The notes beneath the pieces are model-generated. The model saw only the letters and a program-made list of their open reading frames with translations, was not told where the DNA came from and did not search any database. From Pararhizobium sp. A13 (GTDB taxonomy: Bacteria; Pseudomonadota; Alphaproteobacteria; Rhizobiales; Rhizobiaceae), in contig NZ_CP149510.1 in NCBI RefSeq assembly GCF_040126305.1, forward strand, positions 417,001 through 481,000: DNA of 64,000 nt, in the 5' to 3' direction. Made by a program: the position numbers and the translations under genes. Within the stretch, counting starts at the first letter, position 1. Each line of letters starts with the position of its first letter. Positions 1-9,053 of this stretch are shown here, in pieces.

Positions 1-1
1 C

Positions 2-415
2 TCCGCCTGCGCCATTCTCCTCTCGGGCCTGCCGCCACTCTCCGGTTTCCTTGCCAAATTCGCGATGCTGCATGGCCTTTTCAACCCCGGCAGCTTCGGC
101 GGCGACGCGCCGGTTTCGGGAGCGGAATGGACCTATACCGCCCTGCTCATCCTGTCTGGTCTCGCCGCGATGATCGCCATGAACCGCGTCGGCATCCGCA
201 CCTTCTGGACCTCGATCGAAGGCACCATCCCGCGCGTCTTCCTGATCGAGATCGCCCCTGTCCTCATGCTTCTGGCGGTTTGCGCCTTCTTGAGCCTGCA
301 GGCCGGCTCGGCGATGCGCTACATGGATGCCACCGCCAAGGCGTTGACCGAACCGCAAAACTACATCGGTCGCGTGATGTCGGCGCCGAGCGCCGGGCCG
401 ATGGCAGGGGATTGA
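2..415 (+). CDS. phaD: Na+(K+)/H+ antiporter subunit D, C-terminal part
   Basis: Last 137 codons of the proton-translocating D subunit (PhaD, also MnhD/MrpD) of a multisubunit monovalent cation/proton antiporter in the inner membrane. The 5' end lies outside the window. The first visible residues contain GLPPLSGFLAKFAM, the signature of the antiporter/NADH-dehydrogenase-like subunit family. Two hydrophobic segments follow, around fragment residues 43-60 and 78-98. The stop codon is 3 bp before phaE, so translation is probably coupled. Subunits E, F and G follow in the usual order; A/B and C should lie just to the left. D versus A is inferred from order and sequence. Confidence 0.85.
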   Translation, partial: SACAILLSGLPPLSGFLAKFAMLHGLFNPGSFGGDAPVSGAEWTYTALLILSGLAAMIAMNRVGIRTFWTSIEGTIPRVFLIEIAPVLMLLAVCAFLSLQAGSAMRYMDATAKALTEPQNYIGRVMSAPSAGPMAGD

Positions 416-418
416 GCC

Positions 419-907
419 ATGCGCTACTGGTTCCCCTATCCGCTGCTCTCCTTGTCGCTTCTTGCTTTCTGGCTGCTGGTCAATCAGTCGATTTCGCCCG
501 GCCATATCCTGCTCGGCAGCGCGCTCGGCATTTCATGGGCCTGGATCATGGTCAACCTGCAGCCGGACAAGACCCGGCTGCGGCAATTTCGCCGCATTGC
601 CGTCCTCACCAGCCACGTCGCCATCGACGTACTGCGCTCCAATCTGGCGGTCATGGGCGTGATCCTGCGCGGCGGAAACCGTCCGGTGAATTCCGGTTTC
701 GTGACGATCGACCTCAGCCTGCGTGACGACAATGCACTGGCGCTGCTCGCCTGCATCCTGACGGCAACGCCCGGCACGGCATGGCTGGAGTTCGACCGGC
801 AGGCCGGCGTTCTCACGATCCACGTCCTCGACCTCGAAAACGGAGAGCGTTGGTCAGACCTGATCAAGCGCCGCTACGAGGCCCCGCTGAAGGAGATATT
901 CGAATGA
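419..907 (+). CDS. phaE: Na+(K+)/H+ antiporter subunit E
   Basis: Small integral membrane subunit E (PhaE/MnhE) of the Mrp-type cation/proton antiporter, 162 residues, normal for the family. Two hydrophobic segments at residues 5-45 are followed by a cytoplasmic domain containing VNSGFVTIDLSLR and TATPGTAWLEFD, both typical of subunit E. It starts 3 bp after phaD. Its stop overlaps the phaF start codon (ATGA), which supports one polycistronic message. It is thought to stabilise the complex rather than carry ions. Confidence 0.93.
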   Translation: MRYWFPYPLLSLSLLAFWLLVNQSISPGHILLGSALGISWAWIMVNLQPDKTRLRQFRRIAVLTSHVAIDVLRSNLAVMGVILRGGNRPVNSGFVTIDLSLRDDNALALLACILTATPGTAWLEFDRQAGVLTIHVLDLENGERWSDLIKRRYEAPLKEIFE

Positions 908-1185
908 ACGAACTCTTCATCATCTGGTCGATTCTCGTCTCTCAGATATTGCTCGGCCTGGCGATGGGATGCGCCCTGTTTCGCATCGCCCGGGGTCCAC
1001 GCGCACAGGATCGCATCCTCGGCCTCGATGCGCTCTATATCAACGCCATGCTGCTGCTGCTGACGTTCGGAATCCGCACCGCCAATTCGATTTATTTCGA
1101 AACGGCCCTGATCATCGCTCTGCTCGGCTTCGTTTCCTCGATCGCCTTTGCCAAATTCCTGATGCGCGGCGAGGTGATCGAATGA
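904..1185 (+). CDS. phaF: Na+(K+)/H+ antiporter subunit F
   Basis: Subunit F (PhaF/MnhF) of the Mrp-type antiporter, 93 residues with three predicted membrane helices. Family motifs seen are RIARGPRAQDRILGLDAL in the first loop and IALLGFVSSIAFAKFL near the end. The ATG at 904 overlaps the phaE stop, and the phaF stop overlaps the phaG start, so the start is well fixed although the frame stays open further upstream. It acts within the D/E/F/G part of the complex. Confidence 0.93.
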   Translation: MNELFIIWSILVSQILLGLAMGCALFRIARGPRAQDRILGLDALYINAMLLLLTFGIRTANSIYFETALIIALLGFVSSIAFAKFLMRGEVIE

Positions 1186-1562
1186 GCCACCTGACCGACC
1201 TTCCGATTTGGGCGGCGATCCCGGTCTGCCTTCTGCTTCTCTCTGGCTCGGCAATCTCCCTTGTCGGCTCGATCGGGCTGATCAGGCTGAAAACCTTCTA
1301 CGGCCGCCTGCATGCGCCGACGCTCGGCTCCAGCGCCGGCACCATCCTGATCTGCCTTGCCTCGATGATCACCTTTGCCGTGCTGCAGAACCGCTGGATT
1401 TTCCATGAGGTCCTTATCGTCATCTTCGTTATCCTGACGACACCGGTGACGCTGATGCTGCTTGGGCAGGCGGCGCTCTATCGGGATCGCATCGAGGAGC
1501 GTACAGACGTGCCGCGCAAGACGGCGGGTCCGGAGCCGGATCTGTCGGCGATCGATATCTGA
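1182..1562 (+). CDS. phaG: Na+(K+)/H+ antiporter subunit G
   Basis: Subunit G (PhaG/MnhG), 126 residues, last gene of the antiporter operon. Three hydrophobic segments surround the family motif GLIRLKTFYGRLHAPT at about residues 32-47. A short charged tail follows, rich in Glu, Arg and Pro. The ATG overlaps the phaF stop. The gene converges on cobM with 9 bp between stop codons, and an inverted repeat there could end both transcripts. Confidence 0.93.
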   Translation: MSHLTDLPIWAAIPVCLLLLSGSAISLVGSIGLIRLKTFYGRLHAPTLGSSAGTILICLASMITFAVLQNRWIFHEVLIVIFVILTTPVTLMLLGQAALYRDRIEERTDVPRKTAGPEPDLSAIDI

Positions 1563-1581
1563 CCGCGAAGACTATTCGCGG
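1563..1581. terminator. possible shared hairpin between phaG and cobM
   Basis: Perfect 7-bp inverted repeat CCGCGAA / TTCGCGG with a 5-nt loop, starting at the first base after the phaG stop and running into the last codons of cobM. Its place between convergent genes suggests a bidirectional terminator. There is no clear T-run on either side, so the call is tentative. Confidence 0.4.
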
Positions 1582-2330
1582 CCGCGGAAGCGGCGCTGGT
1601 AGGCGGCGTCATAGAGCGCGCTCTCGCGAAAGCCCTTAGCTTCCAGCGTCCGGCCGACGAAGATCAGGGCCGTGCGCTCAATGGGCTCCGCCGCAACCTT
1701 GGCCTCGATATCGCCAAGCGTTCCCCGCACCACGCGTTCGTCCGGCCAGGACGCCTTGACGACGATGGCAACCGGGCAGTCGGCGCCGTAAAGCGGCGTG
1801 AGTTCCTCGACCACCTGCGGAAGCGCGTGGATCGCCAAATGGATCGCCAGCGTCGCACCCGTCGCACCGAAACCGGCCAGCGTCTCGGCATTCGGCATCG
1901 GCGAGGCGCGGCCGGAAACACGGGTCAGCACGAGGCTCTGGGCCACTGCCGGAATGGTGAGTTCCCGGCCAAGGGTGGCGGCAGCAGCGGCAAAGGCCGG
2001 GACGCCCGGCGTCATGGTATAGTCGAGCCCGTGTTTCTCCAGCCGGCGGATCTGTTCGGCAACGGCGCTCCAGACCGAGAGATCGCCGGAATGCAGCCGT
2101 GCCACATCGTGACCCGCGGCTGCAGCCGTTACATATTCGGCTTCGATCTCGTCGAGCGACATCGGCGCGGTATCGACGATACGGGCGCCCTGCGGGCAAT
2201 ATTGCAGCAGTTCCATTGAGACGATCGAGCCGGCATAGAGGCAGACCGGGCAACGGGCGATCAGGTCGCGGCCGCGAACGGTGATCAGGTCTGCGGCACC
2301 GGGGCCAGCGCCGATGAAATGAACTGTCAT
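1572..2330 (-). CDS. cobM: precorrin-4 C11-methyltransferase
   Basis: SAM-dependent methyltransferase converting precorrin-4 to precorrin-5 in aerobic cobalamin synthesis; cytoplasmic, 252 residues. The N-terminus [20 protein letters not shown] carries the tetrapyrrole-methylase glycine loop, and [10 protein letters not shown] near residue 80 is typical of CobM/CbiF. The chosen ATG at 2330 overlaps the cobL stop by 4 bp; the frame extends further but that would run deeper into cobL. It is the last gene of the minus-strand cob run, translationally coupled to cobL. Confidence 0.95.
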   Translation of the reverse strand: MTVHFIGAGPGAADLITVRGRDLIARCPVCLYAGSIVSMELLQYCPQGARIVDTAPMSLDEIEAEYVTAAAAGHDVARLHSGDLSVWSAVAEQIRRLEKHGLDYTMTPGVPAFAAAAATLGRELTIPAVAQSLVLTRVSGRASPMPNAETLAGFGATGATLAIHLAIHALPQVVEELTPLYGADCPVAIVVKASWPDERVVRGTLGDIEAKVAAEPIERTALIFVGRTLEAKGFRESALYDAAYQRRFRGRE

Positions 2331-3589
2331 GCTGTTTCCTCTTGAAATTCCGGCTTCACCCATGACCATTGCGTCACCGGCATGGCCGGGCGCCAGCCTG
2401 TCATCGCCCCCACCGGCAAAGCACGGGCGATATCGATGCGGATGAGCGAGCCGCCCAGTCGGGCGTGATGGTCCAGAAGCATCGCTTCCATCTGTGTCGT
2501 CACGGCATTTGCAACCACGCGGCCACCGGGCTTCAAAGCCGCAAGGGCCGCGTCCATGACACCGTCTTCGCTCCCACCGCCGCCGATGAAGATCGCGTCC
2601 GGACTTGGCAATCCTTTCAGCACGGCAGGTGCAGTGCCCTGAACGACGACCAGTCCCGGCACGCCAAAGTTCGCCGCATTGCGCTTGATGCGTTCCGCGC
2701 GTTCGGCAGAGCCCTCAACCGCGATTGCCTTCATGGCCTGATCGGAGAGCAGCCATTCGATGCCAATCGACCCGGAGCCGGCCCCGACATCCCAGAGCAG
2801 TTCGCCACGGCGTGGCGCCAGCGCCGACAGGGTCAGCGCGCGGATTTCACGCTTGGTGATCTGGCCATCATGCTCGAACAGGCCATCATCGAGCCCCTTC
2901 GTCAGCGGCAGGACACGCGCGCCGTCACCCACCGCGACCTCAACGGCGCAGATGTTCAGCGGGTTGATACCGCTCAAGGAAAACTCAGACGCAATCTGCG
3001 AGGTAACCCGCTCATGCACCCCGCCCAAAGCCTCGAGCACGGTCAATCTGGATCGGCCAAACCCGCTGCCGGCGAGCAACGCAGCCAGCACCGCCGGGCC
3101 TTGCCCGTCCGAGGTCAGCGCAAGAACACGGCTGCCGGGCTGAAGGTGTGGCCGGATCAGATCAATGGGGCGGCCATGCAGCGAAATCGTCACCGTCTCC
3201 TGCAGCGCCCAGCCGAGGCGCGAAGCGGCGAGACTGAAGGAGGATGGCGACGGAAGCACCCGCATCTCGATGGGATCGATATGCCGGGCGAGCGTGACAC
3301 CGACGCCGAAGAAGAACGGATCGCCGGTGGCGAGCACCACGACGGACGCTCCCCGAAGCGCGATGACGGCCTCCATGGAACGTTCGAACGGGCTCAACCA
3401 GACATGGCGGTCGCCATGGATCAGTGGCCCGGCCAATTCCAGATGACGCGCGCCACCGAAGACGACCGATGCGCTGGCGATCCATCGCTTGGCCTCGTCG
3501 CCGAGACCCGCTAAACCATCTTCGCCAAGGCCGATGATCGTCAGCCAGGGCGCACTTTTGCCAGAAGACGGGGACTGATCGTCAGACAT
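2327..3589 (-). CDS. cobL: precorrin-6Y C5,15-methyltransferase (decarboxylating)
   Basis: Bifunctional enzyme of 420 residues. The N-terminal half is CbiE-like (glycine loop [13 protein letters not shown] at about residues 17-29; GDPFFFGVG near 90). The C-terminal half is CbiT-like, with SAM motif [17 protein letters not shown] near residue 250 and IFIGGGGS near 320. It converts precorrin-6B to precorrin-8 by two methylations and a decarboxylation. The open frame continues to about 3997, but that stretch is antisense to cobK and has no family similarity; the ATG at 3589 gives the normal N-terminus. This start codon shares bases with the divergent cobK start. Confidence 0.95.
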   Translation of the reverse strand: MSDDQSPSSGKSAPWLTIIGLGEDGLAGLGDEAKRWIASASVVFGGARHLELAGPLIHGDRHVWLSPFERSMEAVIALRGASVVVLATGDPFFFGVGVTLARHIDPIEMRVLPSPSSFSLAASRLGWALQETVTISLHGRPIDLIRPHLQPGSRVLALTSDGQGPAVLAALLAGSGFGRSRLTVLEALGGVHERVTSQIASEFSLSGINPLNICAVEVAVGDGARVLPLTKGLDDGLFEHDGQITKREIRALTLSALAPRRGELLWDVGAGSGSIGIEWLLSDQAMKAIAVEGSAERAERIKRNAANFGVPGLVVVQGTAPAVLKGLPSPDAIFIGGGGSEDGVMDAALAALKPGGRVVANAVTTQMEAMLLDHHARLGGSLIRIDIARALPVGAMTGWRPAMPVTQWSWVKPEFQEETA

Positions 3590-4358
3590 GAGCAAACACC
3601 GCATCCTGATTCTCGGCGGCACCACGGAAGCGCGGCAACTGGCGGCCGCCCTGGCGGATCGCGTGGATTGCGACCGGCTGCTTTCTTTGGCCGGACGGAC
3701 GGCGGAGCCCATGGCCCAGCCGGTACCGGTGCGCAGCGGCGGCTTCGGCGGCAGCGACGGGCTTGCCCAATTCCTCAAGACGGAAAAATTCGATCTCTTG
3801 ATCGACGCGACACATCCCTTCGCGGCGCGGATCTCGCAGAATGCGGCGATCGCGGCGAGGGAAACCGGAATTCTCTTCTTCGCCTTGCGCCGTCCCGGCT
3901 GGGAACGGCAGCCCGGCGATCGCTGGACCAGCGTTGCCTCCGTTGCCGAAGCAGCCGGAGCGCTCGGCGAAACACCGAGATGCGTCTTCCTCGCCATCGG
4001 CCGGCAGGAGGCTTTCCACTTCGAAAGCGCGCCGCAGCATCACTATCTGGTCCGCAGTGTCGATCCGGTGACGCCGCCGCTCGCCGTTCCCGACGCGCGT
4101 TATCTGCTGGCCACAGGTCCCTTCGAGGAGACGGCAGAACGAGAGCTTCTGACTAGCAACCAGATCGAGGTCATCGTCGCCAAGAACAGTGGCGGCAAGG
4201 CGACCTACGGCAAGATCGCTGCGGCGCGCACGCTCGGCATCGAGGTGATCATGGTCGAGCGCCAGCAGCCGGCCAATGTCCGTACCGCCGATACCGTTGA
4301 AGAAGCGCTCGGCCTTGTCGATCACCTTTTCTCCCCGGAAATGAATCGCGGCGTGTAG
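3588..4358 (+). CDS. cobK: precorrin-6A reductase
   Basis: NADPH-dependent reductase turning precorrin-6A into precorrin-6B; 256 residues, normal length. Motifs seen: ILILGGTTEARQLA at residues 6-19, DATHPFA near 70, IGRQEAFHF near 140, and AKNSGGKATYGKI near 205. It is the only plus-strand gene inside the cob cluster. Its ATG overlaps the cobL ATG on the other strand (CATG shared) and its 3' end overlaps cobJ by 37 bp tail to tail. Its promoter must therefore lie inside cobL coding sequence, or it depends on read-through from the plus-strand pha genes. Confidence 0.95.
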   Translation: MSKHRILILGGTTEARQLAAALADRVDCDRLLSLAGRTAEPMAQPVPVRSGGFGGSDGLAQFLKTEKFDLLIDATHPFAARISQNAAIAARETGILFFALRRPGWERQPGDRWTSVASVAEAAGALGETPRCVFLAIGRQEAFHFESAPQHHYLVRSVDPVTPPLAVPDARYLLATGPFEETAERELLTSNQIEVIVAKNSGGKATYGKIAAARTLGIEVIMVERQQPANVRTADTVEEALGLVDHLFSPEMNRGV

Positions 4359-5086
4359 ACGAGGTCCGGCTTGTCCGGACGCGGGATGATCCGTGTTTCC
4401 GGCGAGCCGATGATGACGCAGGTCGCCATGTCGGCCTTCTGTGCGTCGGCGCTTCCAAGCGGCATGACCAGCATGCGTTCGTCCGGACGACCGGCAGCGC
4501 GACCGAAGATCACCGGCGTTTCCGCAGGCAGCACCGTGCGCAGAATGTCAAAGGCTTCGCCCAGCTGCCAGGGCCGCGCCTTGCTGATCGGATTGTAGAG
4601 CGCGATCACCAGGCCGGCCTCTGCCACCAGCTTCAGCCGGCGCGTGATGACATCCCACGGCTTGAGATTGTCGGAAAGCGAAATGGCGCAGAAATCATGG
4701 CCGAGCGGGGCGCCGATACGAGCGGCCACGGCAAGCATCGCGGTGACGCCGGGCGTGATGACGAGATCGATCCCGCGCCAGTCGTCCGGTCCCTTGTCGA
4801 TCGCCTCGCAGATGGCCGCAGCCATCGCGAAGACGCCGGGATCGCCGCCGGAGACGACGCAGACATTGGTTCCTTCGGCCGCGTGGCGAAGTGCTGCCTG
4901 AGCACGATCGAGCTCCTCGCGATTGTCAGAGGCGATACGGTTTTGATCCGGCCGCAGCGACAGGCGGTCAAGATAGGGACCATAGCCAAAGAAATCCGTC
5001 GATTTCGACACGGCATCGACCGCCTCGGGCGTCATCTGCTGCGGACCGCCGGGACCAGTACCGATCACATATAGCGTACCGCTCAT
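4322..5086 (-). CDS. cobJ: precorrin-3B C17-methyltransferase
   Basis: SAM-dependent enzyme (254 residues) that methylates C17 of precorrin-3B and drives ring contraction to precorrin-4. The start MSGTLYVIGTGPGGPQQMTP holds the methylase glycine loop; VCVVSGGDPGVFAMA near residue 75 and VITPGVTAMLAVAARIGAP near 105 are CobJ/CbiH hallmarks. The ATG at 5086 overlaps the cobI stop (ATGA); an upstream in-frame ATG at 5101 would lie within cobI and is less likely. Its 3' end overlaps cobK antisense. Confidence 0.95.
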   Translation of the reverse strand: MSGTLYVIGTGPGGPQQMTPEAVDAVSKSTDFFGYGPYLDRLSLRPDQNRIASDNREELDRAQAALRHAAEGTNVCVVSGGDPGVFAMAAAICEAIDKGPDDWRGIDLVITPGVTAMLAVAARIGAPLGHDFCAISLSDNLKPWDVITRRLKLVAEAGLVIALYNPISKARPWQLGEAFDILRTVLPAETPVIFGRAAGRPDERMLVMPLGSADAQKADMATCVIIGSPETRIIPRPDKPDLVYTPRFISGEKR

Positions 5087-5820
5087 GGCCGATCCTTCCA
5101 TCCGGGCACCAGCACCAGCGAGAAATAGGGCGCCTCGTCATCGGCTTTTTCGGCAAGCGGGATCATGGCGGAATTGGCCATCGTGCCGCGCTCGACGTAA
5201 ACCGCCTGGGTGAGCTTGCCGGCGGCTGCGAGCGCCCGGCGGATCTTCGGCAGATTGCGGCCGACCTTCATGATCACGGCAGCTTCCGTATCGCCGAGAC
5301 GGCGAACGAGCTGCGTCTCGGCCATGGTACCGGGAAGGACGGAGAGGACGTCATCGCCCTGAACGATCGGCAGGCCGGCGAGCGACCAGCAGCCGGACAT
5401 GGCGGTAATGCCCGGAATGACCTCAACCGGGAAACGTCCAGCGAGCCGCACATGCAGATGCATATAGGAGCCGTAGAACATCGGATCGCCTTCGCTGAGG
5501 ATCGCGACGGTGCGTCCGGCCTCCAGATGTTCGGCAACGGCGGCGGCTGAAGCATCGTAGAAGCCAGTGATCTGGCTCTTGTAGTCTTCGTGTTCCTTGT
5601 CGATCTCGACCGTCACCGGATAGTAGAGCGGCAGCTCGATCAGGCCCGGCTTCAGCAGTCCCTCGACCACAGCGCGGCCGTTGCCACGCCGCCCTTCCTT
5701 GGCGAAATAAGCGAGCACATCGGCTGCTTCCAACGCTTTGACGGCCTTGAGCGTGAGGAGTTCGGGATCGCCCGGACCAGTGCCGACACCGATCAGCCTG
5801 CCTGGTGAAAGCGCGCTCAC
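5083..5820 (-). CDS. cobI: precorrin-2 C20-methyltransferase
   Basis: First dedicated corrin-ring methyltransferase here: precorrin-2 to precorrin-3A with SAM. 245 residues. RLIGVGTGPGDPELLTLKA at about residues 8-26 is the classic N-terminal loop of the family; AILSEGDPMFYGSYMHL near 97 and VEVIPGITAMSGCWSLAG near 120 are CobI/CbiL features. The start codon is GTG, overlapping the cobH stop (GTGA). It sits in the tight cobH-I-J block. Confidence 0.95.
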   Translation of the reverse strand: MSALSPGRLIGVGTGPGDPELLTLKAVKALEAADVLAYFAKEGRRGNGRAVVEGLLKPGLIELPLYYPVTVEIDKEHEDYKSQITGFYDASAAAVAEHLEAGRTVAILSEGDPMFYGSYMHLHVRLAGRFPVEVIPGITAMSGCWSLAGLPIVQGDDVLSVLPGTMAETQLVRRLGDTEAAVIMKVGRNLPKIRRALAAAGKLTQAVYVERGTMANSAMIPLAEKADDEAPYFSLVLVPGWKDRP

Positions 5821-6449
5821 AGGCCCGGCCTCGCCAGCGAATTGACGGCGGCCGCCGTCATCGCGCTGCCGCCAAGCCGGCCGCGCACGATGGCATAGGG
5901 CACGCCATAGGAATTTTCAGCCAGCGCATCCTTCGATTCCGCTGCCCCGACGAAACCGACCGGCATGCCGATGATCGCCGCCGGTTTCGGCGCACCGTCA
6001 CGCAGCAGTTCCAGCAGGTAGAACAGCGCGGTCGGCGCGTTGCCGATGGCGACGACCGAACCGGCCATCCGCTCGACCCACAGCCTGAGCGCCGCCGCCG
6101 AGCGGGTATTGCCGATCTCACGGGCGATATCGGCGGTCTGCGGCTCGCGGAGCGTGCAGATCACGTCGTTATCGGCCGGCAGACGCGCGCGGGTGATGCC
6201 GTGGGAAACCATGAAGGCATCGCAGAAGATCGGCGCGCCCGATTTCAGCGCCTGCCGGGCAGCCGGAACGAAGCCGGGGGAAAACTCGAAAAACCGGGCG
6301 GCATCGACCAATCCGCAGGCATGCACCATGCGAACGGCGAGATCGGCCTCGTCTTCGGAAAAGCGGGAAAGATCGGCCTCGCTGCGGATAATGGCAAAGG
6401 AGCGCTCGTAGATGGCGTCGCCATCCCGGATGTAATCGTATTCAGGCAT
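5817..6449 (-). CDS. cobH: precorrin-8X methylmutase
   Basis: Moves the methyl group from C11 to C12 of precorrin-8 to give hydrogenobyrinate; 210 residues, the usual size. The catalytic His lies in CDAFMVSHGITRARLP near residues 78-93. IGNAPTALFYLLELL and IGMPVGFVGAAESK are conserved substrate-binding segments. ATG at 6449 is chosen because the family begins MPEYDYIRDG and because it follows the cobG stop by only 2 bp. The longer open frame upstream overlaps cobG. Confidence 0.95.
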   Translation of the reverse strand: MPEYDYIRDGDAIYERSFAIIRSEADLSRFSEDEADLAVRMVHACGLVDAARFFEFSPGFVPAARQALKSGAPIFCDAFMVSHGITRARLPADNDVICTLREPQTADIAREIGNTRSAAALRLWVERMAGSVVAIGNAPTALFYLLELLRDGAPKPAAIIGMPVGFVGAAESKDALAENSYGVPYAIVRGRLGGSAMTAAAVNSLARPGL

Positions 6450-6451
6450 CT

Positions 6452-7822
6452 CTATCCCTGTTGAACCGCGGCGGTGATGACCTCCGCTCCGAGCCGTGTA
6501 AGGCAGGAGCGTGCCGATTCGCCAGCCCGTTTCCTCTGCCGCACCAGCGCCTCGAGGCGTTCCATCGCGGATCTTATCGTTTTCTCTTCGATGTAGGCAT
6601 TCGGCGCGGCCGAGGCAGGACCATTTACGACAAGGCCATAGCCTATTGGCGCAGCCGTGATCGTCAGCGCCGATGAGGAGGGTTTGGCGCACCCTTTTGC
6701 ACAGCCGGAGACGTGGACGGTCAGCGAGCCATCGAGAAGCGAGGGCGCGGCGTCGATCACCGCTTGCGCGACCGCCCGTGTATCAATCAAAGCCGAAGCA
6801 CAGGCGCCGATACCGGCGCAGGCGGCAATGTCATTGCGCGGATCGCCCGGAAAGGCCCTGAGGCCATGACCGAGCGCCAGTGCCTGTGCGGCGGCGACCC
6901 GGTCAGCAACGATCCCCAGAACCATCAACCCATGATCGGGCGCGAGGCGGATTTCCGTTGCCCCGAAAATTTGTAGCGCCTCAAGGAATATTCGAAGGTC
7001 CCGCGAGCGGATTTGACCGAAGGCCAAACCAACGCCCAACGCCGCACGATCTGCGCCAAGGTTGTGGATTCCGGCGGAATTCGGCGCGGGCTCCACTCGC
7101 TCGACTGCATCGAGATCGGCCATCGAAGCGAGGCTGGCCCGCAACGTGGCGGCATCGATATCCCGGGCACGCGCACTGACGCCCGTCGCGGCAAGGGTTT
7201 TCAGAATGGTCAGGACGGCCGCAAGGACCGCCGATTCGTCCAGAAAAGCGACCCGCCGGGACGTCGCTTCCGTGCCAGCAAGAGCCAGCTGCCACAGCGT
7301 CTTTCCTCCGACGCAAACGGCACGCAGGCGGATATCGGCGGTTACCCCACCGAGATGCAGGTGCCCACCACCATCGACGGTGATCGACAATTTCGGCGCA
7401 AGGGTAAGCGGCGGCCGGTGTTCGGCAACCGCGGCCCGGAGTTGTGCAGCGAGAGGCAGGGGATTGACGATCTCGGAGGGGTCCAACCCCGCCAGAGGCG
7501 GCGTTTCGATTGCGAGCCCTTCGGCAACTCCGATCCCGGCATCTGCAATTTTCGAGGCGAGGAGCGGCACCGTCGCCGCCGTCAGACCGCGGATTTGCAG
7601 ATTCCCTCGCGCCGTGACTTCGAGGATACCGTTTCCGCAGATCTCGGCGGCATCGGCTACCGCGATCAATTCACCCAGCGCAAAGCCAGGCTTTGCCGGG
7701 CGCAGGCGCACGAGAAGGCCGTCACCCGTCACCATCGGCGTTGCCAGCGACGGACAAGCGCCGCGACGCATCGAGGATCGATGTCCGGCCGGATTCTCAA
7801 CTGATACAGCACAGATCGTCAT
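6452..7822 (-). CDS. cobG: precorrin-3B synthase (oxygen-dependent)
   Basis: Iron-sulfur oxygenase forming precorrin-3B from precorrin-3A with O2, the step that marks the aerobic cobalamin route. 456 residues. It has the nitrite/sulfite-reductase-like fold: half-domain around GNLQIRG near residue 85, and Cys ligands in ACAGIGAC and SGCAKGCAKP (about residues 330-380) expected to hold a 4Fe-4S cluster. The ATG at 7822 gives the normal family length; the open frame continues to 8119 but enters cobF. A 137-bp gap separates it from cobF, so it may have its own promoter. Confidence 0.93.
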   Translation of the reverse strand: MTICAVSVENPAGHRSSMRRGACPSLATPMVTGDGLLVRLRPAKPGFALGELIAVADAAEICGNGILEVTARGNLQIRGLTAATVPLLASKIADAGIGVAEGLAIETPPLAGLDPSEIVNPLPLAAQLRAAVAEHRPPLTLAPKLSITVDGGGHLHLGGVTADIRLRAVCVGGKTLWQLALAGTEATSRRVAFLDESAVLAAVLTILKTLAATGVSARARDIDAATLRASLASMADLDAVERVEPAPNSAGIHNLGADRAALGVGLAFGQIRSRDLRIFLEALQIFGATEIRLAPDHGLMVLGIVADRVAAAQALALGHGLRAFPGDPRNDIAACAGIGACASALIDTRAVAQAVIDAAPSLLDGSLTVHVSGCAKGCAKPSSSALTITAAPIGYGLVVNGPASAAPNAYIEEKTIRSAMERLEALVRQRKRAGESARSCLTRLGAEVITAAVQQG

Positions 7823-7959
7823 CGCGGTTGGCCGGTCATCTCCCGTTTCATCAAAGACGCGGCCCAGATCGCCGCGGTTCCGTCCATATAGCATTCTACA
7901 ACAGGGACAAACCAGCCGCCATGCGATGCGGCGGACAACGGGGTGGACCGTGCCGGCCG

Positions 7960-8730
7960 CTATTCCTCGAAATCCCTGCCTTTTTGCAGGAGATAGATAT
8001 CCATGATCCAGCCGTGGCGCGCCCGTGCTTCGGCCCTCGTTCTTAGAATATCGTCCCGTACGTCGGCGAGCCGGCCGGAGATGACGATTTCCTGCGCCGT
8101 GCCGAGATAGGCGCCCCAATAGATCCGCGCATCCGGATCCTCGATCGTCATGAAGGCTTGCTCGCCATCCAGCATGACGACCGCCGTCTCGGTTTTCTCC
8201 GGAAAGCTCTCGGCAAGCCGGCGTCCCGTGGTGATCTCCACCGGCTTGCCAACGAGATTGAGCGGTATCCGGTGGCTGGCGGCGAGCGCCTGGATGCTGG
8301 TGATGCCGGGAATGACCGAATAGTCGAACGTCACTGTGCCCAGGGCGCGAACCCGCTCGATGATGCGGATCGTACTGTCATAGAGCATTGGATCGCCCCA
8401 GACGAGGAAGGCGCCGGCCTGGCCGTCCTTCAGCTCGTCGAGCAGCAGCCGTTCATAGGCCGTGGCGATTGCTGCATGCCACTGGTCGACACTCTGGTGA
8501 TAGGAGCGCTCTGCAGTCTGACGGACGGGAACCGCGAACTCGACGACGCGGCCTTGCGGCCGCGTGACATAACGCGAAACGATATCGCGGCGGATATCGG
8601 CAAGCTGCGCCTTTGCCGCGCCCTTCGTGGGGATGAACAAAACGTCGACGCTGTTCAGCGCGTTGATCGCCTGAATGGTCATATGTTCCGGATTGCCGGT
8701 GCCGATACCCACGATCAGAACGTTTTTCAT
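7960..8730 (-). CDS. cobF: precorrin-6A synthase (deacetylating), precorrin-5 C1-methyltransferase
   Basis: SAM-dependent enzyme that methylates C1 of precorrin-5 and removes the acetyl group as acetate; found only in the aerobic pathway. 256 residues. MKNVLIVGIGTGNPEHMTIQ is the glycine-loop N-terminus; AFLVWGDPMLYDSTIRI near residue 110 and SVIPGITSIQALAASHRIPL near 135 match CobF. ATG at 8730 is the best start. First gene of the minus-strand cob run, with a 323-bp AT-rich divergent region upstream. Confidence 0.93.
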   Translation of the reverse strand: MKNVLIVGIGTGNPEHMTIQAINALNSVDVLFIPTKGAAKAQLADIRRDIVSRYVTRPQGRVVEFAVPVRQTAERSYHQSVDQWHAAIATAYERLLLDELKDGQAGAFLVWGDPMLYDSTIRIIERVRALGTVTFDYSVIPGITSIQALAASHRIPLNLVGKPVEITTGRRLAESFPEKTETAVVMLDGEQAFMTIEDPDARIYWGAYLGTAQEIVISGRLADVRDDILRTRAEARARHGWIMDIYLLQKGRDFEE

Positions 8731-9053
8731 GCCCAAGCCCTTGTCACGCCGCGTCCGTCTTTGGCCGATTGACCGAACTGAGGCAAGGCTGCGCAAGCGC
8801 CTTACCACCTGAACTGAGCTTAAGTATCCGATTAAACACAATAAATATTTTCGAGAAACACAGCGCAAAATGTGGCAATATCCAGCAAGTTCCATTAAGA
8901 ACGCGAAAAATTCATATATTTAGCGCAAAAAAGCCGGAAAAGACCGCGCAAAAGCATGTTCCTGACGCGACCGACCCACGGGTCATGCGACTTTAATTGT
9001 GGCACACTGGTGCATTCCATTGAGGCGGCAGCCGTCTCGCGAGGACCTCTACA
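8731..9053. promoter_or_regulatory. divergent intergenic region between cobF and the secretion ABC gene
   Basis: 323 bp without a credible gene. It is distinctly AT-rich from about 8820 to 8935. The octamer GCGCAAAA occurs three times in the same orientation (8873-8880, 8923-8930, 8946-8953), with a near copy at 8901-8910. GCGCAAGCGC at 8791-8800 is a near-palindrome. The region must hold promoters for cobF (left) and the type I secretion genes (right). I looked for a B12-box/cobalamin riboswitch in front of cobF and did not find one. Confidence 0.4.

Noticed and set aside
3590..3997. N-terminal extension of cobL
   Set aside because: Antisense to cobK and unlike any CobL N-terminus; ATG at 3589 gives the family start.
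7823..9053. Cobalamin riboswitch before cobG or cobF
   Set aside because: Neither the cobG leader nor the cobF leader shows the conserved B12-box on the minus strand by eye.
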